Below are positions 7,863 to 17,305 of a stretch of 20,158 bases of DNA, piece after piece. The notes beneath the pieces were generated by a model. It did not search any database, was not told where the DNA came from, and saw nothing but the letters and a program-made list of their open reading frames with translations. The position numbers were made by a program, and so were the translations under genes. Every line of letters starts with the position of its first letter. Within the stretch, counting starts at the first letter, position 1. The stretch lies in contig DHTF01000071.1 in the NCBI GenBank assembly GCA_002411515.1, forward strand, positions 1,247 through 21,404, in the 5' to 3' direction. This DNA is from Proteiniphilum sp. UBA5267 (GTDB lineage: Bacteria; Bacteroidota; Bacteroidia; Bacteroidales; Dysgonomonadaceae).

Positions 7863-8465
7863 ATGAAAATTAGCGATAACAAATATGTTACACTTACCTA
7901 CGATTTACACGTAGGTGAGGACGAAGAACTTGAGTTGATGGAACAGGCTACAGCCGAAAGGCCCCTGGAATTTATTTATGGGACAAACTCCATGCTGGAC
8001 GCGTTCGAAAAACAGATTGATGGCCTTGCTACAGGTGATGTTTTTTCTTTCACATTGTCCCCTGAAGAGGCTTATGGTGATTATGACGACAGTCGCATCA
8101 TTGAGCTGCCGAAAAATATCTTTGAAGTAGACGGTAAAATCGATGAGGAGATGCTCTTCGAAGGCAACACGCTGCCCATGATGGACGCGTCGGGAAATCG
8201 CCTGGTAGGCTCGGTGGTCTCCATCGGGGAGAATCAGGTGACCATGGATTTCAACCACCCTTTGGCAGGTGAGACCATGCACTTCAAGGGAACAGTAATG
8301 GAGGTGCGCGATGCCACTGCGGAAGAGATTGCTGCATTGTTCAGCAGCAGTGGTTGCGGTTGCGGCTCGGGTGGTTGCGGCTCCTGTGGCGACGAGGGTG
8401 AAGGTGAGCAGGGCTGTGGATGTGGCTCCGGAGGCGGTGGTTGCGGTTCGGGATGTAATTGTTAG
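7863..8465 (+). CDS. slyD: SlyD-type FKBP peptidyl-prolyl isomerase with cysteine-rich tail
   Basis: The 200-residue protein has the SlyD layout: an FKBP half (residues 1-70, with [21 protein letters not shown] and [19 protein letters not shown]), an insert-in-flap chaperone domain (about 75-130), return of the FKBP fold ([18 protein letters not shown]), then a low-complexity tail from residue 161. The tail has nine cysteines (165, 167, 172, 175, 185, 187, 194, 198, 200) in Gly/Ser spacers, in place of the His-rich tail of E. coli SlyD. SlyD is a cytosolic foldase that also binds nickel and supports hydrogenase maturation in E. coli. Metal binding here is inferred from composition. The upstream 73 bases are very AT-rich with no clear TAnnTTTG. 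aroC follows by 37 bases. Confidence 0.88.
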   Translation: MKISDNKYVTLTYDLHVGEDEELELMEQATAERPLEFIYGTNSMLDAFEKQIDGLATGDVFSFTLSPEEAYGDYDDSRIIELPKNIFEVDGKIDEEMLFEGNTLPMMDASGNRLVGSVVSIGENQVTMDFNHPLAGETMHFKGTVMEVRDATAEEIAALFSSSGCGCGSGGCGSCGDEGEGEQGCGCGSGGGGCGSGCNC

Positions 8466-8502
8466 TAAGGTCATTATATGCTCGGGAAACCGGGATAAGA
8501 GT

Positions 8503-9567
8503 ATGAATACATTTGGAACGATATACAGACTTACCTCCTTTGGTGAGTCGCACGGTGCTGCTGTGGGAGGTGTGATAGATGGCTGTCCCCCCGGCCTGAA
8601 GATAGATGTTGACTTCATTCAGGCCGAGCTGGACAGACGACGCCCGGGACAGTCGCGTATCACCACACCGAGGAAGGAGTCTGATAGGGTAGAGCTCCTC
8701 TCCGGTATATTTGAAGGAAAAACCACTGGCGCGCCCATCGGATTCATTGTGCGGAACGAAAACCAACAGTCTTCGGACTACGATAACCTGAAGGACGTAT
8801 TTCGGCCTTCTCACGCTGATTTTACTTATCAGCAAAAGTATGGTATTCGTGATCATCGGGGTGGGGGACGCTCCTCCGCCCGGGAAACCATTGCCCGAAT
8901 TGTTGCGGGTGCCATAGCCAGACTCTGGCTTCGTCAGCAGCAGGTTACCATCCAAGCTTACACCTCGCAGGTGGGAGAAATTGCACTGGAGAATGATTAC
9001 AGGAAATATGATCTCACCCTCACCGAGGAGAACATGGTGCGTTGCCCCGATCCGGAGGTGGCTGAGCAGATGATCAAGCTGATCAATGAGGTACGCATTC
9101 AGGGCAACAGCATCGGTGGCATCATTACCTGTGTTATAAAAGGTACACCCATCGGTCTCGGGGAGCCTGTTTTTGGAAAGTTACATGCTGCCCTGGGTTC
9201 AGCCATGCTGAGCATCAACGCAGTAAAGGGATTCGATTATGGCATGGGATTCAATGTCACGGGGCGCGGTTCGGAACTGAACGATTCGTTTTACAACGAT
9301 GAGGGTGTGATCCGTACCCGCTCCAATCATTCTGGTGGTATTCAGGCAGGCATTTCCAATGGACAGGATATCTACTTCAGGGTTGCCTTCAAACCTGTTT
9401 CCACTATCCTCACCGAGCAACAATCGGTGGATATCCATGGTGCCAATACCACCCTCAAAGCCCGCGGAAGGCACGATCCCTGTGTGTTGCCCCGCGCCGT
9501 ACCCATTGTGGAAGCCATGGCTGCCATGACCCTCATGGATTACGCGCTGCTGGCGAAAACAAAATAG
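8503..9567 (+). CDS. aroC: Chorismate synthase
   Basis: The 354-residue protein catalyses the last shikimate-pathway step, converting 5-enolpyruvylshikimate-3-phosphate to chorismate with reduced FMN as cofactor. Signatures in order: FGESHG (13-18, with the catalytic His17), [18 protein letters not shown] (44-61), [14 protein letters not shown] (101-114), [11 protein letters not shown] (119-129), GIQAGISNG and [19 protein letters not shown] near the C-terminus. ATG 8503 gives the canonical start [18 protein letters not shown]; the same frame is open further back to 8311, but that part overlaps the slyD tail and has no family match. It is probably co-transcribed with slyD (37-base gap) and the DUF1460 gene (18-base gap). 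Confidence 0.96.
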   Translation: MNTFGTIYRLTSFGESHGAAVGGVIDGCPPGLKIDVDFIQAELDRRRPGQSRITTPRKESDRVELLSGIFEGKTTGAPIGFIVRNENQQSSDYDNLKDVFRPSHADFTYQQKYGIRDHRGGGRSSARETIARIVAGAIARLWLRQQQVTIQAYTSQVGEIALENDYRKYDLTLTEENMVRCPDPEVAEQMIKLINEVRIQGNSIGGIITCVIKGTPIGLGEPVFGKLHAALGSAMLSINAVKGFDYGMGFNVTGRGSELNDSFYNDEGVIRTRSNHSGGIQAGISNGQDIYFRVAFKPVSTILTEQQSVDIHGANTTLKARGRHDPCVLPRAVPIVEAMAAMTLMDYALLAKTK

Positions 9568-9585
9568 CGGTAACTTTTTTTAGTG

Positions 9586-10437
9586 ATGTTTATGAAGCTT
9601 TCCTCTTGTCTCATCGGGCTGATCTTATCATGCAGCACTCTGTTTGCACAGGGGGAAGTACACTTTACGCCCGAAGACCGGCAGATTTTTGCGAGCTATC
9701 TTTCCTACATCATGCCATACCGGCATCTCAGTGCCGACTCGATACGCGAAAAGACAGCGACCTTCTTCCTTGGTAAACCTTACGTGTCCCACACACTCGA
9801 AATGACAGACGACGAGCGCCTTGTGGTGAACCTGCGGGAGTTCGACTGTACCACGTTCGTGGAGACGGTGATCGCACTCTCCCGCACGTTAGAATCAGAT
9901 GTACCTTTGTTTGAGACCTTTATTTCTGAGTTGCGGAATATTCGTTATCGCAACGGTGTAGTGGCGGGATATGCTTCCCGGATTCATTATACGTCCGACT
10001 GGGTGTATGAACAGGAACAAAAAGGAAGAATCAAAAATATATCGGCATTATTGGGGGGCACAAGGGAAGAGAAACAGATCAATTTCATGTCGACCCACAG
10101 GCAGGCTTACAAGCAGCTGGTGGACGATGCGGCGTTGCGTGATATTATCTCCATGGAACAGAAGATCAACGCCAGGGGAGGCTTTGCTTATTTACCCAAA
10201 GCTCAAATAGCCATTGCTGCACCCTTGATTCCGCATATGGCCATGATTGGTTTTGTTACCCACATCAACGGATTAGATATTTCACATGTGGGTTTTGCAT
10301 ATAAAAATGGGAATAAACTCACCTTTTTTCATGCTTCCTCAGCCCAAAAGAAGGTGGTGGTCGATGAAAAAACACTCAGCGATTATTGTAAAGAACAGAA
10401 ATCCTGCGCCGGAATTTTGGTATCACAGATCATGTAA
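9586..10437 (+). CDS. DUF1460 family exported amidase-like protein (NlpC/P60-type fold)
   Basis: The product (283 residues from ATG 9586; a second ATG at 9592 and a GTG at 9583 are also possible) has a signal peptide ending near LFAQG. The catalytic cysteine is in LREFDCTTFVETVIAL (Cys88), followed by the histidine in GLDISHVGF (His234) and a conserved FFHASS segment. This is the DUF1460 signature; characterised structures in the family have a papain-like fold and are described as N-acetylmuramoyl-L-alanine amidase-like enzymes, so peptidoglycan or muropeptide is the probable substrate. The protein should act in the periplasm. It follows aroC by 18 bases and is convergent with the MgtC gene; no clear terminator is visible in the 17 bases between the two stops. 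Confidence 0.82.
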   Translation: MFMKLSSCLIGLILSCSTLFAQGEVHFTPEDRQIFASYLSYIMPYRHLSADSIREKTATFFLGKPYVSHTLEMTDDERLVVNLREFDCTTFVETVIALSRTLESDVPLFETFISELRNIRYRNGVVAGYASRIHYTSDWVYEQEQKGRIKNISALLGGTREEKQINFMSTHRQAYKQLVDDAALRDIISMEQKINARGGFAYLPKAQIAIAAPLIPHMAMIGFVTHINGLDISHVGFAYKNGNKLTFFHASSAQKKVVVDEKTLSDYCKEQKSCAGILVSQIM

Positions 10438-10454
10438 TCCATTGACGTGTTTTG

Positions 10455-10919
10455 CTATTCGAACAAATCTTTATCTTTATCGTCTTTTCCCCCTTTTTTT
10501 GGATTCTTGAGCAACCATATATCTGCTTTTTTGAAAAAAGTATTGATAAAAATGATCAATGCCGTGGCGAAAGCCAACTCCCAGTAGAACCCAAAAGCCG
10601 AGAGACAACCCAATGCGGCACTACTCCAGATTGTAGCAGCCGTTGTAAGCCCTTGCACGTTGATGCCCCTGTGTAGGATTACACCGGCACCCAGAAAGCC
10701 GATGCCTGTCACGATCTGCCCCACAACGCGGGTGGGATCACCCGTCCCTCCGCTATCTACAATGCGGATAGAGATCAACGTAAAGATGCAGGCACTCACC
10801 GCCACCAGCGTGTGGGTGCGTAAACCGGCGCTTTTGTTGTTTGATTCCCTTTCCAGTCCCAGTGCTCCTCCTGCCGCAGTTGCAGCCAGAAGGCGTATGA
10901 TAAATTCTGCCAATTCCAT
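10455..10919 (-). CDS. MgtC/SapB family membrane protein, short form
   Basis: The 154-residue protein has four to five hydrophobic helices and the MgtC landmarks: LLAATAAGGALGLERE with the following LRTHTLVAVSACIFTLIS, DPTRVVGQIVTGIGFLGAGVILH (about residues 61-83) and GLTTAATIWSSAALGCLSAFGFY. It ends in a short charged tail. Salmonella MgtC is about 230 residues with a C-terminal soluble ACT-like domain; that domain is absent here. MgtC in Salmonella supports survival at low magnesium and inhibits the F1Fo ATPase; the role of short forms is unclear. It starts 12 bases after the capA stop, so the two genes form an operon. Confidence 0.9.
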   Translation of the reverse strand: MELAEFIIRLLAATAAGGALGLERESNNKSAGLRTHTLVAVSACIFTLISIRIVDSGGTGDPTRVVGQIVTGIGFLGAGVILHRGINVQGLTTAATIWSSAALGCLSAFGFYWELAFATALIIFINTFFKKADIWLLKNPKKGGKDDKDKDLFE

Positions 10920-10931
10920 TGAATAAAAATA

Positions 10932-11993
10932 TTATATATCCTGCAGGACAATTTTTTCGGTCTGACGGACAAAGATATCCATTTTTTGTTTTTCTGCTTC
11001 ATCCATGATCGGTTTATGCACATCCCACGATGGAACGAGCCGATATTGAGCCTTTTTGTTGTGCCATCTTTTTTGTACCCACACAAATTCATAGCCACAT
11101 TTTTCGATGACGACTGGTGATGCAGGCTCTTTCCGGCTGAGCACAATCTCTGCCAGCATTCCTCCGTCGGTATATTTTTGTTGCTGGTTGGAAATGAAAT
11201 TCCCCAGCGAATAAAATACCACATGTTTGATCGCTTCAGCGTCCCTTTCAATGACAACAGGTTGTACTACATGCGGGTGATGCCCGATGATGATGCGCAC
11301 CCCTTCACGCAGCAATAGGTCGGCCAGTTTCTGTTGATTCCGTGAAGGGGTTGTCTGATATTCTTCACCCCAGTGCATCTGGGCAATGATGAGGTCGGGC
11401 TTATACAGCCGGGCATGTTGGAGATCTTGTAGGATGAGATTCGTATCAGTCAGGTTCACTTTATTGGGCTCCTCCAGCTGCAGACCGTTGGTATGGAGGG
11501 TGTAGTTCAAAAAAGCAATGCGAAACCCGTTTTTGATGATTATCAGGGGGTAGTATAGTGAGCGTGTGGTGGCAGTTTTGAAGGTTCCGGTATGTTTGAT
11601 GCCAAGTGAGTCGAGCACGTCAATGGTGCGCTCCAGTCCCTTTCTGCCCCTGTCCAGTGCGTGGTTGTTGGCTTGAAAGAAAAGATTGAAGCCTACCTCC
11701 TTCAGGCTGCGTGCAAATGCATCGGGTGAACTGAAAAGCGGATATCCGGTATAGGGGCTTCCTCCGAGAGTGGTTTCAAAGTTCAACCCTGCCAGGTCGG
11801 CTGCTCCGATCCGCTCTTTCACCCAATGGAAGCAAGAGTCGTAAGAAAAGCTGCCATCCTCATTCATTGCTCCCTGCACCTGTGGGAGATGTTGCATGGC
11901 GTCACCGGCAAAAAGAAGGGTCAGGCGACTCTCCTGGGTTTTTGCCTGCAGAAAAAGGCAAGAAAAAAGAAATATCAAGATTGCTTTTTTCAT
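10932..11993 (-). CDS. CapA-family metallophosphatase-like exported protein
   Basis: The 353-residue protein has a signal peptide (MKKAILIFLFSCLFLQAKTQ) followed by the CapA/PGA_cap metallophosphatase-like domain: LLFAGDAMQHLPQV with Asp31, LNFETTLGG (70-78), QANNHALDRGRKGL (107-120), QMHWGEEY, IGHHPHVVQPVVI and VFYSLGNFISNQ. These Asp, Asn and His residues are the metal-site positions of the family. CapA is required for poly-gamma-glutamate export in Bacillus, but Bacteroidota copies occur without capBC, as here, so a general envelope phosphohydrolase or polymer-processing role is more cautious. It lies 62 bases after the S41 protease and 12 bases before the MgtC gene. Confidence 0.88.
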   Translation of the reverse strand: MKKAILIFLFSCLFLQAKTQESRLTLLFAGDAMQHLPQVQGAMNEDGSFSYDSCFHWVKERIGAADLAGLNFETTLGGSPYTGYPLFSSPDAFARSLKEVGFNLFFQANNHALDRGRKGLERTIDVLDSLGIKHTGTFKTATTRSLYYPLIIIKNGFRIAFLNYTLHTNGLQLEEPNKVNLTDTNLILQDLQHARLYKPDLIIAQMHWGEEYQTTPSRNQQKLADLLLREGVRIIIGHHPHVVQPVVIERDAEAIKHVVFYSLGNFISNQQQKYTDGGMLAEIVLSRKEPASPVVIEKCGYEFVWVQKRWHNKKAQYRLVPSWDVHKPIMDEAEKQKMDIFVRQTEKIVLQDI

Positions 11994-12055
11994 TTTGAAC
12001 CTCCATTTACAGGGTTCCGCACCACCGAACTACTTCACATGGGCTTTCTTTTTTG

Positions 12056-13741
12056 CTACATGGCCGCCGTCGCAGGAATATCTGCCTTCTTCGGTTGAAG
12101 AAGAACGTGATATGTACGGAGGTCACTTAGCAGCTCCAAAGCTTTGTCGAACACTTTGTCATCGGAAAGTTGATGAATGAGTACCCCTTTCTTGTAAAAA
12201 TGACGTTGTACAATTTCCGACTCAATCATGTTTCTGATCTGCTCCTTAAAGAGCTCCAGATCACGATCGAGGTTGGGCTGAAGCTTTGCCTCCAGCGCTT
12301 TGTATTCTGCCGAGGCCACATCCATGTATCCTTCAAATTCCATGATGCTCCTGAGTTGTTCCAGCGAATGCTCACTAAGCTGGTCATATTTAAAATCCTT
12401 GCTCTTTACAAATTTCCTGAAATCATCGTAATCCGCATCGGTGAGGCGGAAGTCCTTCGGTGATGCCACTTCCTTCCCTTCCTGCATCCATGTAGTGACA
12501 AAATCAAAGATGATGTTTTCCGTCATCAGATAATAGGTGATGGTGCCACCAGTCTCCTGTGGAATCACAATGTCGGGGGTAATACCCCCGCCGTCACGCA
12601 CTTCCCTGCCACTGCGCGTCTTAAAGATATTGGTCAGCGAGTCGGGTACGCGAGCCACACTGCCGTCGGGATTGCGATGCGAATAATCGAGCGCCTGTAT
12701 GCAACGCCCGCTGGGAATGTAATATTTTGAAGTGGTTATCTTGATGTTTCCGCCATATGGCAGATCACGGGGGGTCTGCACCAGGCCCTTTCCGAAAGAA
12801 CGGTTACCCACGATCACCGCCCGGTCGAGGTCCTGTAGGCTACCTGCCACAATTTCCGATGCCGACGCCGAGCCGGTATCGATCAGTACCACGATGGGAA
12901 TGATCTCGTCCAGCGGCTGACTCTGTGTGTGGTATGAGCGATCCCATTGTTTTACTTTCCCTTTCGTGGAGACAATCTCCTCGCCCTTGGGTACAAAAAG
13001 GTTGACCACATTTACTGCCTCATCGAGGATGCCGCCACCGTTGCCACGCAGGTCCAAAATGAGAGAGGTGGCTCCCTGCTGTTTCAGCTCGTTGACAGTT
13101 TCTTTCACTCGCTCCGCACTCTTGGTTGTGAAGCTTCCGTAATGAAGGTAGCCTGTTTTGTTGTCTACCATCCCGGCGTAGGTGATGGGATCCATCTCTA
13201 TTTTTTCCCGTGCGATAGAAAGTGTCTGTTGATTCTTTTCTCCCGGACGTTGTATGGTCAGCTTCAGCACGGTGCCGGGTATTCCTTTGAGCTTGTCACT
13301 CACTTGTTTCACCGTCGACTTTCGCATATCCTCGCCATCGATTTCCAAAATAGCATCTCCCGCTTTTAAGCCTGCCTTGTCGGCCGGCAAACCTTCATAA
13401 GGTTCGTTGATTATGACTTGTCCGCTGTGATAGGATATGATGGCACCGATGCCGGCATACTCTCCCGTGGTGAGAAACTGCAGATCACCCATGTTCTCTT
13501 CGGCATAATACTCGGTATAGGGATCGAGACGGGTTAACATGCTGTTGATGGTGCCCTGCACCAGCTTGTTGACTTCAATGCTGTCCACGTAAAATAAATC
13601 AAGTTCCCTCAGGACGGAATTGAATATATCGATGTTTTTGTTGATGTCGTAATAACGTTGATTCTTATCCTCTCCAGTTGTCTGTGCTACAGCCTGCATT
13701 GCGAAAAATGCCGCTAGCATAAAAAGAATACTTTTTCTCAT
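12056..13741 (-). CDS. C-terminal processing protease, S41 family (CtpA/Prc-type)
   Basis: The 561-residue protein begins with a signal peptide (MRKSILFMLAAFFAMQAVAQ), then a helical segment (28-90), a PDZ domain (about 93-175, with EYAGIGAIISYHSGQVII and GLPADKAGLKAGDAILEIDGE) and the S41 domain. The Ser-Lys dyad is Ser293 in GSASASE and Lys318 in SFGKGLVQ; their 25-residue spacing equals that of E. coli Prc, with Gln322 as the expected third residue. A helical C-terminal region of about 150 residues follows. CtpA-type proteases cut periplasmic proteins from their C-terminus and often act on cell-wall hydrolases. A weak -7-like TTCCTTTG lies on the minus strand at 13813-13820. It is probably the first gene of the S41-capA-mgtC unit. 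Confidence 0.94.
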   Translation of the reverse strand: MRKSILFMLAAFFAMQAVAQTTGEDKNQRYYDINKNIDIFNSVLRELDLFYVDSIEVNKLVQGTINSMLTRLDPYTEYYAEENMGDLQFLTTGEYAGIGAIISYHSGQVIINEPYEGLPADKAGLKAGDAILEIDGEDMRKSTVKQVSDKLKGIPGTVLKLTIQRPGEKNQQTLSIAREKIEMDPITYAGMVDNKTGYLHYGSFTTKSAERVKETVNELKQQGATSLILDLRGNGGGILDEAVNVVNLFVPKGEEIVSTKGKVKQWDRSYHTQSQPLDEIIPIVVLIDTGSASASEIVAGSLQDLDRAVIVGNRSFGKGLVQTPRDLPYGGNIKITTSKYYIPSGRCIQALDYSHRNPDGSVARVPDSLTNIFKTRSGREVRDGGGITPDIVIPQETGGTITYYLMTENIIFDFVTTWMQEGKEVASPKDFRLTDADYDDFRKFVKSKDFKYDQLSEHSLEQLRSIMEFEGYMDVASAEYKALEAKLQPNLDRDLELFKEQIRNMIESEIVQRHFYKKGVLIHQLSDDKVFDKALELLSDLRTYHVLLQPKKADIPATAAM

Positions 13742-13875
13742 ACTTTTATTCCCGAATTTCCTCTGTTAGATCATTATCAAGCAGCTGACGCTGCTTTCGT
13801 GCCATTTTCCGACAAAGGAACAAATTTTTTGTGAAATTGAATCCTTCTTTTCGTTATATGTTTATAAATCCCTCT

Positions 13876-13883
13876 TATCTTTG
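13876..13883 (+). promoter_or_regulatory. -7 promoter element for the VanZ-like gene
   Basis: TATCTTTG is a full match to TAnnTTTG and would start transcription near 13890, 22 bases before ATG 13912. This supports ATG 13912 rather than the upstream in-frame ATG at 13831 as the real start. I see no strong TTTG at the -33 position. Confidence 0.5.
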
Positions 13884-13911
13884 CAGCTATCAATCGCCTA
13901 ATCGTTCGCAT

Positions 13912-14319
13912 ATGAAGTTACTCCTTCGCTATACATTTCTGCCGCTACTTACCGGCTTGCTCATTTTTTTCGTCACCTGCCTCCTGTCTCCTTCGCAGAT
14001 ACCCGGCATGCCCGAGGGTCTTCCCTGGGATAAACTGGTTCATTTCGGCATGTTTTTTTCCCTTTCAGCCATCTCCTTGTACGATTACTATCGGATGCAC
14101 AAAGGTAATCCTGCTTTTTTACGCTGGATGGGCTGGGGCTTTCTGTTGCCTGTGCTCTACGGAGGCGTGATCGAACTGATGCAGAAGTACTTTTTTGCAT
14201 CCCGCAGCGCTGAATGGGGCGACTGGATAGCAGATCTACTTGGTTCACTGTGTGCCACGTTGATCATAATTATTTTCTTCAGAAAACAAAGATTCTATAG
14301 AAAAAATATATCTTTGTGA
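13912..14319 (+). CDS. VanZ-like family membrane protein
   Basis: The 135-residue protein has about four hydrophobic segments (roughly 6-26, 43-60, 73-88 and 106-123). It carries the VanZ-like signature LPWDKLVHFGMFFSLS (38-52) and GGVIELMQKYFFASRSAEWGDWIADLLGSLCA (84-115), where the conserved Asp, His, Glu and second Asp sit at helix ends. VanZ confers low-level teicoplanin resistance in enterococci, but most members, including those in Bacteroidota, have no known role; resistance should not be assumed. The start at ATG 13912 (MKLLLRYTFLPLL) begins the first helix directly. The frame can be extended to 13831, but that segment spans the promoter element and is not membrane-like. Confidence 0.82.
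   Translation: MKLLLRYTFLPLLTGLLIFFVTCLLSPSQIPGMPEGLPWDKLVHFGMFFSLSAISLYDYYRMHKGNPAFLRWMGWGFLLPVLYGGVIELMQKYFFASRSAEWGDWIADLLGSLCATLIIIIFFRKQRFYRKNISL
14309..14316 (+). promoter_or_regulatory. Possible -7 element at the end of the VanZ-like gene
   Basis: TATCTTTG matches TAnnTTTG and could drive the DUF4870-ftsE pair with a leader of about 125 bases, but there is no good TTG/TTTG partner 19-21 bases upstream, and a terminator-like hairpin follows it. Confidence 0.2.
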
Positions 14320-14338
14320 AACAGATACATCTGCGCAC

Positions 14339-14385
14339 AGCATGATCAAGCTGAGAGATGAGTGATCCTGCTCCATACTTTTTTT
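14339..14385 (+). terminator. Weak terminator-like hairpin after the VanZ-like gene
   Basis: AGCATGATCA (14339-14348) pairs with TGATCCTGCT (14363-14372) with one mismatch and a 14-base loop; a run of seven T follows at 14379-14385 after a 6-base gap. The gap and large loop make it weaker than the other terminators in the window. Confidence 0.35.
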
Positions 14386-14447
14386 ATGACCCAGTGTTGA
14401 TTATATATGTTGTCGGTTTGATATAATTACTTTTAAATCCAAAAAAG

Positions 14448-14909
14448 ATGAAATACGAAGATTTAAAAATTCTCGATGAATTGCGCGAAAAAGGGAGTAT
14501 ATCCGAAGAGGAATACCAACGCGAAAAAGCGAAAATTCTAAACGAGGAAGGCACACGCGATCATGCCGGGAGACCCCTCTTTGGAATGTCTGAAAACAGC
14601 TATCTGATGCTGATGCACATTAGTCAGTTTGCAGGAATTATCATTCCCCTGGCTGGTTTTATCATACCGATCCTTATGTGGATCACCAACAAAGATACCA
14701 ACGCGAAGGTAGATATGCACGGTAAGAATATCCTCAATTTCATGATCAGCTTTGCGATTTATGCTGCCATACTTACAATCACCGTGATCGGCATACCCCT
14801 GGCGATTGTGGTGGGAGTTGTTTACGTTGTTCTTGTCATCCTGGCATCCATTAAAGCAAACAATGGCGAATATTGGAGATATCCTTTTACGATTCAATTT
14901 ATTAAATAA
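14448..14909 (+). CDS. SHOCT-DUF4870 membrane protein
   Basis: The 153-residue protein has two parts. Residues 1-35 (KYEDLKILDELREKGSISEEEYQREKAKIL) are a SHOCT-like short helical hairpin, a module usually found at protein ends. Residues about 48-150 form a DUF4870/Tic20-like membrane domain with three to four helices (LMHISQFAGIIIPLAGFIIPILMW, then NFMISFAIYAAILTITVIGIPLAIVVGVVYVVLVIL) and the typical GKNILNF segment. Function is unknown. Its stop TAA (14907-14909) shares its last base with the ftsE ATG, so translation of the two is probably coupled. It may be an accessory of FtsE, but that is inference from the overlap only. Confidence 0.78.
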   Translation: MKYEDLKILDELREKGSISEEEYQREKAKILNEEGTRDHAGRPLFGMSENSYLMLMHISQFAGIIIPLAGFIIPILMWITNKDTNAKVDMHGKNILNFMISFAIYAAILTITVIGIPLAIVVGVVYVVLVILASIKANNGEYWRYPFTIQFIK

Positions 14910-15580
14910 TGGTGCAGGAGCAATTGGTCAATTATGCAAATGTGCAACTGAATCGCGAAGAGAACATCATCCTGCGCAATGTGAACCTCACCGTCGACCG
15001 CGGTGATTTCCTCTATATCATCGGCAAGGTGGGATCTGGTAAGAGTACCCTCATGAAGAGCATGTATGCGGAACTGCCCATCGCAGAGGGTAGCGCAAGA
15101 GTGTTCGATTATGAGCTTGCCTCCATCAAACGAAAACTGGTTCCCTTTCTACGCAGGAAAATAGGTATTGTTTTTCAGGACTTTCAGCTGTTGATAGACA
15201 GAACCGTGGAGCGAAACCTGGAATTTGTGCTTCGTGCCACAGGCTGGAAGAACAAAAGAGAGATCAAGGATCGCATCAACGAAGTGCTCGTGCAGGTGGG
15301 AATGCAGCATAAAACGTATAAAATGCCGCACGAACTCTCGGGTGGTGAACAACAGCGTGTGGTCATTGCCCGTGCTTTGCTCAACTCTCCGGCACTTATC
15401 TTGGCCGATGAGCCGACCGGTAACCTCGATCCCGAGACCGGAAGTCAGATTGTTTCGCTGTTACAGGATATTTCGGGGAAAGGTACTGCAGTCATCATGT
15501 CGACACACAACTATGCCATCGTGCAGGCTTTTCCCGGAAAGATCATGCGCTGTGAAAATATGGGATTGGAAATTGTGTAG
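14909..15580 (+). CDS. ftsE: Cell division ATP-binding protein FtsE
   Basis: The 223-residue ABC ATPase has Walker [10 protein letters not shown] (39-47), Q-loop Gln90 in [10 protein letters not shown], signature LSGGEQQRV (143-151), Walker [13 protein letters not shown] (163-174) and switch His200. The short single-domain length and the FQDFQLL segment fit FtsE, which with the membrane protein FtsX forms a type VII ABC complex at the septum and controls peptidoglycan hydrolases. Related LolD/MacB-type ATPases share these motifs, so the name relies on overall resemblance. No ftsX gene follows; pyrG is next. Start ATG 14909 overlaps the upstream stop. The 3' end carries the pyrG promoter. Confidence 0.85.
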   Translation: MVQEQLVNYANVQLNREENIILRNVNLTVDRGDFLYIIGKVGSGKSTLMKSMYAELPIAEGSARVFDYELASIKRKLVPFLRRKIGIVFQDFQLLIDRTVERNLEFVLRATGWKNKREIKDRINEVLVQVGMQHKTYKMPHELSGGEQQRVVIARALLNSPALILADEPTGNLDPETGSQIVSLLQDISGKGTAVIMSTHNYAIVQAFPGKIMRCENMGLEIV

Positions 15581-15596
15581 ATTATTTATACCTTTG
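15566..15596 (+). promoter_or_regulatory. Bacteroidota-type promoter for pyrG
   Basis: TTG at 15566-15568, inside the ftsE 3' end, and TACCTTTG at 15589-15596 are 20 bases apart, matching the phylum's -33/-7 pattern. Transcription would begin near 15603, about 33 bases before the pyrG GTG. Confidence 0.7.
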
Positions 15597-15623
15597 CACC
15601 TTCAAAAAAAATTATCTCTCTAA

Positions 15624-17252
<1,629 letters not shown>

Positions 17253-17270
17253 TATATTAAACCTGTTAAT

Positions 17271-17296
17271 CATCTGCAGCAGATGTTGCTGCAACA
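17271..17296 (+). promoter_or_regulatory. Overlapping inverted repeats just upstream of yidC
   Basis: Three inverted repeats overlap: CATCTGC-A-GCAGATG (17271-17285), TGCAGCA-GATGT-TGCTGCA (17275-17293, the best RNA hairpin with a 7-base stem and 5-base loop) and TGTTGC-T-GCAACA (17284-17296). The cluster ends 9 bases before the yidC ATG, where a hairpin would sit in the ribosome-binding zone. Confidence 0.45.
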
Positions 17297-17305
17297 GACA
17301 AAAAA

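Noticed and set aside
8311..8502. N-terminal extension of aroC
   Set aside because: The frame is open but overlaps the slyD tail; the protein family begins at [10 protein letters not shown], at 8503.
7905..8618. Long minus-strand frame across slyD and the aroC start (237 codons)
   Set aside because: It is antisense to two well-supported genes, its translation is low-complexity (runs of Thr and Ala from the Gly/Cys tail) and it matches no family I know.
12002..12021. Inverted repeat GAACC/GGTTC between the S41 and capA genes
   Set aside because: The arms are only five bases with a long loop and no T run in the direction of transcription, so it is not convincing as a terminator.
13831..13911. 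Upstream ATG for the VanZ-like protein
   Set aside because: A full -7 promoter match at 13876-13883 lies downstream of it, and the added residues do not resemble the family.
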